Shown here: piece by piece, positions 20,364 through 29,217 of the stretch
How positions within the stretch are numbered: the stretch's first letter is position 1
Layout of the letters: every line of letters starts with the position of its first letter
Source: Trachelipus rathkii
Lineage: Eukaryota; Arthropoda; Malacostraca; Isopoda; Trachelipodidae
Length of the DNA: 34,926 bases
Assembly: GCA_015478945.1 (NCBI GenBank)
Contig: JABUQX010065503.1
Coordinates: 5,001 to 39,926, forward strand
Reading direction: 5' to 3'
Translations under genes and position numbers: made by a program
The notes under the pieces: generated by a model
Told to the model about the DNA's origin: nothing
The model's input: the letters and a program-made list of their open reading frames with translations, nothing else
Databases searched by the model: none

Positions 20364-20738
20364 TTACTGAGTTGGCTGACTTACCGGACTAGCATACTTA
20401 CCTGTGGTATCCGGGTTCCTTAGCCTTTGAGCTCTACGCTCTCTCAATACTCTAAGATCCTTCGTTAACGTCTGTACTAATTCCTGGGCCTGCTCTATTG
20501 GCATGACCTCATGTGTGTCTGACTTAGCGATGTTAGTAACATTAACATCAACGTTTCTAACCCTATCTACCCCTACATCAGAATAGTCTACGTGAGCTAA
20601 ATTGTCAACTCTATCCCTAGCAATAGCAGTAGCACTAGTACCAAAATCTATATCCGATTGCCTCTTTTTATCCTCCTCTAGGAAAGCTTGCATTGCTTCC
20701 GCTCCCGATCCCATAAAATCTTTATTGGGATCATCCAT
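20364..20738 (-). CDS. Leader ORF upstream of gag, 124 codons
   Basis: ATG at 20738. The product is hydrophilic and acidic at its N-terminus (EEDKKRQSDIDF), with a helical basic segment near the end (TLTKDLRVLRERRAQRLR). It is in the same frame as gag but separated by three stops. The perfect donor CAG|GTAAGT lies within its last codons, at 20404-20396, so it could be a first gag exon or a separately translated leader peptide. I recognise no domain. Upstream sequence is shared with direct repeat C. Confidence 0.5.
   Translation of the reverse strand: MDDPNKDFMGSGAEAMQAFLEEDKKRQSDIDFGTSATAIARDRVDNLAHVDYSDVGVDRVRNVDVNVTNIAKSDTHEVMPIEQAQELVQTLTKDLRVLRERRAQRLRNPDTTGKYASPVSQPTQ
20396..20404 (-). 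promoter_or_regulatory. Consensus 5' splice site in leader ORF
   Basis: Minus-strand CAG|GTAAGT (nine of nine to consensus), followed 13 nt later by a second GGTAAGT. Retroviruses place the major donor between the PBS and gag. Joining this to the acceptor at about 8436 would generate an mRNA for the accessory ORF. This is predicted only. Confidence 0.45.
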
Positions 20739-20764
20739 TATGACTTACTTCTTACTTCTTGGTA

Positions 20765-20843
20765 AGTCACTGCAATAGAAAGAGGAGATAAAGGAATGCA
20801 GAGTAAATAACAAGGAGAAAAGTGTTCCAGCAATATGAGGCGA
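20765..20843. repeat. Direct repeat C (partner at 26080-26158)
   Basis: AGTCACTGCAATAGAAAGAG through GAGGCGA, matching 26080-26158 with about eight or nine differences in 79 bp. It is the retroelement leader just upstream of the first ORF. Copy D lies next to the PBS, and together they bracket the second insert. Confidence 0.85.
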
Positions 20844-20849
20844 TCCCAA

Positions 20850-20890
20850 TGTTGGGCATTTATAGAGGGGCATTTCTTTTTATACAATAC
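20850..20890 (+). repeat. Left end of second insert (GTTGGGCATTT)
   Basis: GTTGGGCATTTATAGAGG begins within a few bases of the end of direct repeat C. Its inverted counterpart, ...TATAAATGCC...GGGCATTTGCCCAAC, lies at about 26029-26069 just before direct repeat D. The two may be decayed terminal inverted repeats of a host transposon for the insert. Confidence 0.45.
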
Positions 20891-20894
20891 CGGA

Positions 20895-20934
20895 TATATA
20901 AATATATATATATATATTATATAATATATATTAT

Positions 20935-20965
<31 letters not shown>

Positions 20966-20966
20966 C

Positions 20967-21002
<36 letters not shown>

Positions 21003-21046
21003 ATATATACATACCGGTGTATATACTATATATATATATATATAAG
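20895..21046. repeat. (TA)n microsatellite
   Basis: Long TA tract with one ACATACCGGTGTATAT interruption at about 21007. Confidence 0.85.
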
Positions 21047-21049
21047 GTT

Positions 21050-22855
21050 TAAAGAATGACAACAAGGGGTATCTCTTAGAATAATGAATATGATGGTGCT
21101 TTCGTTAACTGATGAAATGAAATGTGAGGGTGTGGCGGCGAACACGGTTTTAAAATCTGCATAACATGCAGTAATGAAGAGGATAGTGAATGTGTGTGGG
21201 TTTTTTGATTGTTGCAAGAAGGAATAGTTATTTTTGGGATGAGGTCATTAATAGGTAATTAGGTAATGGGTAGAGTGAGAAATTTAAATAATTGTAAATC
21301 TGCAAGTATAGATGAAATTACTGGTGAAAAAATGATCAAGAACAGAGGCGAGATGGTGATTGATTGGATTTGGAAGTTGTCTAACAAAATGTTTATGGAA
21401 TATATAGTTCCGAGGGATTGGAGGAGAGCAGTTAATAGTACCCTTATATAGGGTAGGGGATAGGGTAACCTGTAGGAATTATAGGGGAAAATTAATTTAT
21501 TGAGTGTTGTTAGGGAAGATAATGCTGGTATTTTGGTCGGAAGAGTGTGTGAGTGACTGAAGGACTGATTCTTGAAGAACAAGGTTTGCATTTAGAAGTG
21601 GTAGAGGATATGTGGATTAAATCTTTAATTTGAGACAAATCATGAGAAAATAATGAAGAATAAATTGTATTTAAGTTTTAGGATTTGCAACAGGCGTATA
21701 TTAACAGGATTTTAATAGGGAAGCTCTATGGCATATGAGGTGTTAGTGAATATGGTGTTGGTGATTGGCTTCTGAATGGAATCAAAGATATGTATGACGA
21801 TAGTGAGCTGTGTAAGGAAAATAGAGTCGAAAGTGAATTGGTTTAATATTAATTAGTGGAGTGAGGCAGGGATGTTATGTTCACCTTGGTTATTCAATTG
21901 ATATATGGATGAGGTTTATGAAAATATTAGAGGGGGTGACCAAGGAGATAGTGTGCGAAATGATGGAGAATGGAAAGAGAGTGGAGGGTGCCCTATTATA
22001 TAAAATTGATTTTGGTTTTGTGTGGCGGAATCTGAAGATAGTTTGAGAGGATTGGTAAAGAGATTGGCAGGGTGTGTAAAAGGAGGGGTTTGAAAATAAA
22101 CATAGATAAGTAAGGTTATGGTTGTGGTGTGAGGACAAGTCCTCGGTGTGAATTATGTTAGATGGTTAGCAGCTGGAACAAGTTGCTTGAGTTAAATATT
22201 TAGGAATATATGTTGGATATGAAAAGGTAACGGATGATGAAAAGGTGTAGTAGGGAAGTTGTGATTGGCAGGAATTTGGCTGGTGGGAATTAAATTGTTG
22301 GTGGATGTAAAGGGACTTAAGTACTTCAGTGTGTTAAGGTTTTACATGAGGGTATGTTGTTACCTGTGTTAATGTATAGTAGTGAGACTATGGTATGGAA
22401 TAAGAAGTATAGATTCAAACAAAGTGTTTTCAGATGGACAATCTTAGGGACGTGTTAGGGTGCGAAAATGATGAAATAAGGAAACGCGATGTATATTAAA
22501 GGCTGGGGTGTGAAGAAAGGGGTAAATGAGAGAATAAATGAAGTTACATTGAGATGGTTGTCATGTGGAAAGATGGATGATAGTGAGCTTAGTAAGCGGA
22601 TGTATTAGTGAGTGAGTGTGCTTGGGAATCAACCGGCTGGGAGACCAAAGAAAAAAGTGGATTTGTCAGTAAAGGAATGCCTGAAGGAGAGAATGTGAGT
22701 TTTGGCAAGAGGCGAGAAGGTGAATAATAGGAAGTGAATGGCGGGTTTTGTGAGGGGGTATGGTTGTGGTCCACTGGGTCAAGGGATGAACCACACATTG
22801 GCTTGCAATAAATTCTTCATCAGCCTTATGCGGGAAAACCTTATTCAAAAGTAAT
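21050..22855 (+). mobile_element. LINE copy 3, plus strand, decayed
   Basis: Plus-strand copy of the same LINE family. ASIDEITGEKMIKN and DWRRAV (21300-21440) match the RT start. VRQGC near 21862 and LLYKIDFGF near 22000 (catalytic box YKID in place of YADD) follow. KINIDKSKVMVV lies near 22095, LHEG at about 22350, and the 3' portion ends near 22855. Multiple stops and single-base indels break it. It lies in the second insert. Confidence 0.78.
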
Positions 22856-22871
22856 ATATTATATATAATAT

Positions 22872-24081
22872 TATATATTTAGAGTTTAGCAAAGCTTTTT
22901 ATAAGGTATCCCTCATGCGGCTGATGAAGAAGTTATTGCGTGGAGTGGTACATGGGTTGGATTACAGAGTGGTTGTGGAATAGAAAAAAACAGTTCTGTA
23001 CACAACAAAATGGCAACAAATAATTTTTGGAAATAGTGAAGAGTGGTGTCCCCACGGGTTCAGTGCTGGGGCCACTATTGTTCCTCATATATTAAATGAT
23101 ATAGGCCAAGGACTTAATGTAAGGTTTGTAAGTTTGCCAATTGATACCAAAAGTGGCTACCTCGGTTATTAATAGTGAAGGATGTATAATAAAGATTCAA
23201 AATGATCTTTGGATAAAACTTCTTGGGTGGGGCAGATAAGTGGCCAAAATGAATTTTATAGGGACAAATCAATTTTTAATTTTAGGTTACTCAAATAAAA
23301 GTTTTACTTACAATATGAAAGATTGATGGCTTGCAGTCTTTGGGTGTGATTATAAGTAGTAATTTAAAATTAGCTAATCAGTGTTTGGAAGCAAGTAATT
23401 TGGCTTAACAAGATTTTAACCACAATAAATCGTAATGTTGTTTACAAGAGCAAGGAGTTATAAGTAAACTTTTTTAGAGTATGTGTACAAGTTTGGGCCC
23501 CCTTATTTAAAGAAAGACACCAGTATGCTAGAGAAGTGCAATGAGAGCAATAGGGGTAATTTCTGGTTTTTGAGTGTAAAATATAGGAGGAGAGGCTGAA
23601 GGAGTTAGAATGTTTTCTGTAGAAAGGCGATTTCTCAGAGGGGAGATGATACAAGTCTACAAAATATTACATCTTATGATAAATTCAGAGGCTGATAAAT
23701 TCTTCATTAATTAGAAGCACGACGGGAGTACCAGGGGCCATAGTTAAGAAAATTTATGAAGAAAGGCATGGAACCCATCTTTATATAGAAAGCATTTATG
23801 TCAGTAATAAGATTGCTTAAATTTGGAATGATTTGCCACAGGAGGTTGTTGATTAAGAATGGATTGGATAGGTATATGGATGGTTTGGGTATCATTAAGT
23901 ATATTTTTTACTAACAAATGGCAGGTTTTAGGTTACAGTAGTTACTAAGGTAAACTGCATGTTTACTGTAAAGTTATTAGATTAAACTGCATGTTACTTT
24001 ATAAAAGTTTTTAAAGTTGTATGTGGTTTGCGTGCGTAAACTTTAGCTATTTAAGTTTTTTTTTAGGTAAAGCTGAAACAT
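22872..24081 (+). mobile_element. CR1-like LINE, RT and 3' part (first segment)
   Basis: A different LINE family from the others. The plus strand encodes FSKAF at about 22879 (the following catalytic Asp is replaced by Tyr), then SGVPTGSVLGPLLF-like sequence near 23045 and a degraded KFADDTK box near 23130 carrying a stop. LLGW, the QC.EASNLA region (23385) and the YEERLKEL-like and GDM regions of the C-terminus follow. The phrasing resembles CR1/Jockey-type ORF2. The 3' UTR continues to 24081, where a 1.29-kb inverted-repeat element interrupts it, and resumes at about 25370. Confidence 0.75.
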
Positions 24082-24147
24082 TTCGTCTGACCTTTTGCAT
24101 ATATCGAATATCGATAAATATCCGATATATCGATTCTTGGATATAAT

Positions 24148-24149
24148 AA

Positions 24150-24181
<32 letters not shown>

Positions 24182-24221
24182 TATATTATATATAGTATAT
24201 ATATATATATATATATATATA

Positions 24222-24261
<40 letters not shown>

Positions 24262-24262
24262 A
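24148..24262. repeat. (TA)n microsatellite
   Basis: TA tract within the inverted-repeat element. Confidence 0.85.
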
Positions 24263-24379
24263 ATCAAATGTCCCCCAAATGGTTTTGAGATTTATAGAGT
24301 ACGAATAGATTGTGGCGAATAAAATGTCTCAAAAGACTCATTTTTTGGGATTTTTTTTTTTAGGTATATCACTAACGAA

Positions 24380-24532
24380 TACCAACGGGTAGTCCGCCCC
24401 GATGTCAGGAGTCGGTGTCTCTCGGCCTCTAGGTGGACGGCGGGGACTAATCCCCCCCTCCATGGATCATCGGCTCGAGCCCCTAAAAAGGGTTAATACT
24501 CCATTTTAGGGGGTTCGTTGACCCATGTTGCG
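24380..24532. other. GC-rich island of unknown origin
   Basis: About 150 bp of clearly higher GC than anything around it (GGGTAGTCCGCCCCGATGTC ... GGACGGCGGGGACTAATCCC). It contains short self-complementary pairs (GGGGACTAATCCCC; CCCTAAAAAGGG). It looks like a promoter or a 5' end of some transposon, but I do not recognise it. No ORF or tRNA fold was found. Confidence 0.4.
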
Positions 24533-24537
24533 AAAAG

Positions 24538-24555
24538 ATATATATATATATATAT

Positions 24556-24639
<84 letters not shown>

Positions 24640-24660
24640 ATATATAGATTATCTATATAT
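24538..24660. repeat. (TA)n microsatellite
   Basis: TA tract following the GC-rich island. Confidence 0.85.
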
Positions 24661-25369
24661 GATAGCTTTACGGAAAAAGGTTAAACCATTTCCACAACCA
24701 GCAAACTCCATTCGGATGTTTGTTAATGTTGCCAAACTCAAAATGAAGCACTAGATTTTATTAAAAAAAAGCAAAATGACAATATTGATTGAAAAAGCAA
24801 ATAGGTTCGTATAAATCCATATTTAAAGTTAAATCAAAACTGACAGAGTAGTTACCTGTAAATCTAAAAAATTTGATAAATCCAGTAATAATATTTTGCG
24901 AAAACGCTATACTTGGAGCCCAATGTTTACTATTAACATAAAAAATAAAGCTTTCCTCCTATTTTCGTAATTTAAATTCTTTCTTACACTTTTCACAAAA
25001 CTTTTTTTATCTACTATGAAACAAACTATAAAAATCATTTATACGTAATTTTAATTTTTTCTAACACTTTTCACAAATCTTTTAAACTACTATGAAACAT
25101 AATGTTCCAAGAATGCTAAAACTTTATAATCATTTTCCACAAGTTGAAATAAATTTTTAAAATAGGAACAAAAAAATTATGTGGACCTCACTCTTCAGAT
25201 GTTAAAAATTAATGACGTTTAGTATTTATATATAGATATTTTAATTTGAAACGGTCAAATAATGCCCAAAAGGAATATAGCCCATGTCACAACATCTAGT
25301 TCATTCCCAAATGGATTTCCTCGATATTTGTAACAAATATCGATAAATATCGATTTCAGGTCAGACGAA

Positions 25370-25620
25370 TTCTTCATATTAGCCTAGTTTTTTTTTCTTT
25401 TAGTTGTAGACTTTGTGTATAATATGTAAGTTATTGACAAGCCCTTCGGGTGCTTTGTGGATTTGCATGAACACGTTATAGACTTTGCATTATGTAGTTA
25501 CAACAAATTGAAAAGCCCTAGGGTGCTTTGTGGATTTGCATGAACATGTTAGTGATTGGTTCTGTTGGCTTGACTGGGAGTCTCGATAGGCCCATTTGGC
25601 TTCTTACTGTCTTTTTATTT
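25370..25620 (+). mobile_element. CR1-like LINE 3' end (second segment)
   Basis: Continuation of the LINE interrupted at 24081. A 30-bp phrase is repeated with few changes (GGGTGCTTTGTGGATTTGCA at 25450 and 25519), followed by CTTGACTGGGAGTCTCGATA and CTTCTTACTGTC. This reads like the 3' UTR of CR1-like elements in decapods, an assignment from memory of family wording. Confidence 0.55.
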
Positions 25621-25865
25621 CTAATGTTTGATGAGATGCAATAGTGAGGGTCTGTCGTGGTCCTGTGAAGCTCTAGGGTGGATTTTCTGACTGCAACAAG
25701 TTCTCACTAAAAAAGCGTATAAAGGGGAAGGTAGGCTGAGGCTTAATTTACGACAAGCGTTCATAATTCTTCTACAAACTTGTCTGTTCTGGTGCATGTT
25801 TGTCACTTACCCCCAGTCTGGGGAGAGAAGGTGAGTGATGATGGTGGTGGTGATGATGACATATA
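25621..25865 (+). mobile_element. LINE copy 4, 3' end only
   Basis: GAGATGCAATAGTGAGGGTC and GGGTGGATTTTCTGACTGCA match the reverse complement of 1960-2045. The fragment ends in TGGTGCATGTTTG...CTTACCCCCAG and a GATGATGGTGGTG tail, mirroring 1845-1900. It is a 5'-truncated insertion abutting the CR1-like 3' end. Confidence 0.8.
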
Positions 25866-25967
25866 AAAACAAATGCAATACATAAATACAAATGTGAAAA
25901 ATGAAATACTATATTTTGAATGTTTTTTTTTTCAAATGCTTTCTCAATAATCCATCTTTTACTGATA

Positions 25968-26076
25968 ATTTTATAAATGCCCAGTTTTTGGGCGGGCATT
26001 TATGAAATGGGCAAATGCCTGGACAAATGCCTATTTTATAAATGCCTGCCCACTGGGCATTTGCCCAACGTACATC
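25968..26076 (-). repeat. Right end of second insert, GGGCATTT-rich hairpin
   Basis: Several inverted and direct copies of AAATGCCC/GGGCATTT, including CTGGGCATTTGCCCAACG, can fold on themselves. It ends TACATCACTA right where direct repeat D begins. The reverse complement starts TAGTGATGTACGTTGGGCA, which looks like a hAT-type terminus. Confidence 0.5.
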
Positions 26077-26079
26077 ACT

Positions 26080-26158
26080 AGTCACTGCAATAGAAAGAGG
26101 AGAAAAAGGAATGTAGAGTAAATAACAGGGAGAAAAGTGTTATTGTAATATCAGGCGA
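26080..26158. repeat. Direct repeat D (partner at 20765-20843)
   Basis: Leader copy on the 5'-LTR side. It continues into 26159-26385, retroelement leader sequence leading to the PBS, with no ORF. Confidence 0.85.
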
Positions 26159-26385
26159 AAAAATGGTGGTTTCAAAACAACCAGATTTTGTGGAAATACA
26201 CGAAATCAGCGATGATTCAGCGAAATTGTTGAGAAGAAACCATATGAAATATTTTCTCCAATATTTTCAGCAGCGAAATCGATGAAAAGTAGACAATATG
26301 AAGTACTTTTGATAAGCAGAGAACTGTGATGAGCAGAGAATTGGCAATGCGCAGCGGCGCGCTGACACCAAACAGGAACAAAATA

Positions 26386-26403
26386 GTCCCTGTTCGGGCG
26401 CCA
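26386..26403 (-). other. Primer-binding site, tRNA-Lys
   Basis: The minus strand reads TGGCGCCCGAACAGGGAC, an 18-of-18 match to the complement of the 3' end of tRNA-Lys, 15 nt downstream of the 5' LTR. It is the start site for minus-strand cDNA synthesis and fixes the orientation of the element. Confidence 0.92.
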
Positions 26404-26418
26404 AATAAATTTCTCTTA

Positions 26419-27946
26419 TGTAGCGGGGACTAGGAATGTCGAACCGATCCGTAAAGACTGAAATTAACTGAAACTGCAATTCTGATTGAAACAGAATGAA
26501 TGAGACTGTAACAATAAAGAAAGAATACAATCGACTTTTCCCAGACCCCTAATTATGAAAAATGAAAACTGTCAATAGTAAGAATAGGAAAAAATTGAGT
26601 CTCTCACCGTGAATCTCTTCCTACTTCTAAGACCTTCAGTCTTCACTCTGAGATACGGAGATGTGCTGAATAAAACCCAGTCGTATGCTGAAAAGGCCTT
26701 AATCAAACGGTGGGTAGTTGTCTTGGAACTATCTGTCTGTCTAGCATCATCGCGTGTAGGTGTTGCGCATTGTCAATTGGCCAGATGGAATCTTGAGTGA
26801 GTGGTGGTAAAAACAGTGACAGCGACAACCTTATACAATTGAATTGATGAGACTATAGTGGATTGAGATCAACCCACTGATATATAGGAGATCGAAATAA
26901 ATCTCTCGACGTTTAATCAGTACAAAAATTAAGCAGCGAAATAATGAAGACGGTGATTTCAATAAAGTTGATTTTCTGAGATGAGATAGAAAAAGTACAG
27001 CAACTGAAATCAAAAGTATTCTAGAAAAGATGAGATGAGACGGAACACTGTCTGTGATGTACTCCAAATTACCATAAAATGCAGCCAATGTTTAAAATGA
27101 TCCAAGGATGAAAATAACCCGCAACTAAAACAATCCAAAAATAGAAGTAGAAGTCCGTGATTCAAAACCAAGGAATAAAACGCTGCAATCTTGTAGCCCA
27201 AAATTAAAATGACCCAAAGATAGAAGTTATAATCTGAGATTAGAAGCCTGAAAGAGAAGACCGTTTTAAATGTCTTATCTCGTCATGTAAATACAATAGA
27301 TATTTGTATTTAAGAATCTTAGAATCTTACCCAATTCGATGAGCTTGTATGCTTGGGCTTCTTATTTCCCTTGGTGGAGTTCAAGTAGGAGTTCTGGACG
27401 GATCTATAAATAAAAGATGCTTTTGAGTGATAATATATCAATTACCTATTTGTGTTGGAAACACAACCAAACTAGATCCTTACCTGTTCCTTCTGTATGT
27501 GATGAACAACTGCGTACTTCTTTGACTGTATCCGTGGTGCACAAAATATAAATATAACTGACACCCGTCACTATACACTTTCACCAGGGTGTAGTTGGCA
27601 CAGTAATTGTTTTGTCAGTATATAAAATTCAACACAGTATAAAAGTTCAATGACAGTATTATAAAACACAACAGCAGCAAAATAAATACTTCATCTCAAT
27701 CCTAAAAAATAGACTTTGAGTACTTCTGGTGATAAAACATTATCATCCAGAAGTACGGGGAAAGAACATAATTGGATTAAACATATGCATGAATTGAAAT
27801 AAAAGAAATAAACCAAAACTTAAATCAATGTAATACCTTTGATGCTTTGATAATTATTACCATAATATTTATATTCCTGAGAAACAGAAAAACTAAAACC
27901 AATAATGGGACACCATCATATATAAGGATGGTACTCCCCATTATAT
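26419..27946 (-). repeat. 5' LTR of the Gypsy-type element
   Basis: About 1.53 kb, starting TGTAGCGGGGACTAGG on the plus strand. It holds the promoter side of the minus-strand element. A consensus donor CAG|GTAAGG lies on the minus strand near 27485 (the 3' copy has AAG|GTAAGG-like CAAGTAAGG instead). It is shorter than the 3' LTR by about 280 bp through several indels. The small plus-strand frame shared by both LTRs (5132 and 26609) is not preserved as coding by any motif. Confidence 0.88.
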
Positions 27947-29025
27947 ATATATTGTAGAGATTCGATTTGTGTGATTAATGCAACAATCATCTTTATTACC
28001 CTTTTTCTTACTTTCAGCTACTTTTCCATTACTTTAGACGTTTTGTCTCTACATCTCAATAACTTGTAATAAGTATTCCTGGAATCTTCTCACATAGTGG
28101 TAAGAAATTTGCAAATGTGATGGCAATCTGTAAATAGTTTGAAAATTTAAGAAGTTAACGTAAGTTAAGTTTTGTCATTAAATAAATATTTTTATTACTA
28201 GATTACATGGATTACAAGATCTGACTAAAATCACTGTGCAAGCCAATTAGAGCTCAACTAAGCGTTTCTCTATTCTTGACTCAATTTACCTTATTCCTCA
28301 AAAGAGATATTTGAGGTAATCATTAGTTTTCTTTTCTTTACTAATTTGTAAATTTTTTTATTTATTACTAAGTAACTTAATAATTTAAATTAATTATTAA
28401 AAGTAACTAACCTTGGTTAATATCTTAACGTAGGTCCTTGTTGGGGAATCCTTCCTCACTTTCTATAAGATCACTATCTCGGTACTATCGTGAAACCTGA
28501 AAATTTTTAAATGATTTGATTAAACAAGTAAAACTATGCCAAAGAATATTTAACTTAATGTACAATTTATTAGTATAGACTTTGCTACACATATATGCTA
28601 TAATAGTAATATATAGATAAATATATTTGCATATTGTAGTGACTCATCTTATGGCTAATATCGTGTTTGTTACCAAAAAGTGAGGTGTAAATATCTCTGT
28701 AATGCAGAACTGATTTCACTAAAACAATTTATTTTCAAAGGTTATTAAACCTAGTGTTAGTGTGTATTAAGTAAACATAAAAAAACTATTCATTAAACAG
28801 ACGGAATCAGAAATTTGACTTTACTCCTAGAAAAGAGTACAGGCTGATAAGTGTCGAACTTTTCTTTTAAAGATTGCCTTAATTGGGCGTAGTGGAAATT
28901 AATTTATCTGCAAGGAGAATAAACAATTATTAATTAATGAATAAATTATGTAAATTTTTGTTGTTGTGTATATTTATTTAGCTTTAGGTATTACCAAACT
29001 CTCTCATAGTGAGTGGGGGAACACA
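27947..29025. other. Non-coding flank, nothing recognised
   Basis: AT-rich sequence right of the retroelement. No ORF above background, no RNA gene and no transposon terminus could be identified. Confidence 0.5.
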
Positions 29026-29027
29026 GT

Positions 29028-29112
29028 ATATATTATATGATTATATAATAGTATATATATATAGGTATATATATATATTATATATAGAATATGTATATAC
29101 TAATATAATATA

Positions 29113-29159
<47 letters not shown>

Positions 29160-29166
29160 ATATATG
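29028..29166. repeat. (TA)n microsatellite
   Basis: Interrupted TA tract. The minus frame across it encodes only Tyr/Ile. Confidence 0.85.
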
Positions 29167-29217
29167 GGGTGAAAAAACAAGTCTTTGTTTTAGAACGAAA
29201 CTTGTCTTTTTTTATCA

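Larger units (their letters stand above)
24082..25369. mobile_element. 1.29-kb inverted-repeat element with ATCGATA-rich ends
   Basis: TTCGTCTGACCT at 24082 and AGGTCAGACGAA at 25369 form perfect 12-bp inverted termini, and both sides continue into clusters of ATCGATA. The element splits a CR1-like LINE, so it behaves as an insertion. No transposase is present. The interior holds two TA microsatellites, a GC-rich block (24380-24530) and about 600 bp of unrecognised AT-rich DNA. A target duplication could not be fixed, so the superfamily is unassigned. Confidence 0.65.
4943..27946 (-). mobile_element. Ty3/Gypsy-type LTR retroelement, nested and defective
   Basis: The element reads on the minus strand. 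Both LTRs, an 18-nt tRNA-Lys primer-binding site, a G-rich polypurine tract, gag, an integrase with GPY motif and an env-position ORF are present in collinear order. Gag-pol order, the HHCC + DD35E + GPY integrase and the -1 shift after gag place it with Ty3/Gypsy (Metaviridae). Its total span of 23 kb is inflated by two inserts (about 9.5-15.1 and 20.85-26.07 kb). The reverse transcriptase and RNase H that should lie between the pol stub and integrase are missing. Premature TGA codons in pol and in the accessory ORF, plus frameshifts, indicate an inactive copy. Confidence 0.88.

Noticed and set aside
20822..21052. Tyr/Ile-rich frames across TA tracts (also near 848, 14682, 24518, 29078)
   Set aside because: Low-complexity translation of microsatellites.
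24500..24532. tRNA-like B box (GGTTCGTTGACCC) in the GC-rich island
   Set aside because: The match to the B-box consensus is poor and no A box or cloverleaf could be paired upstream.
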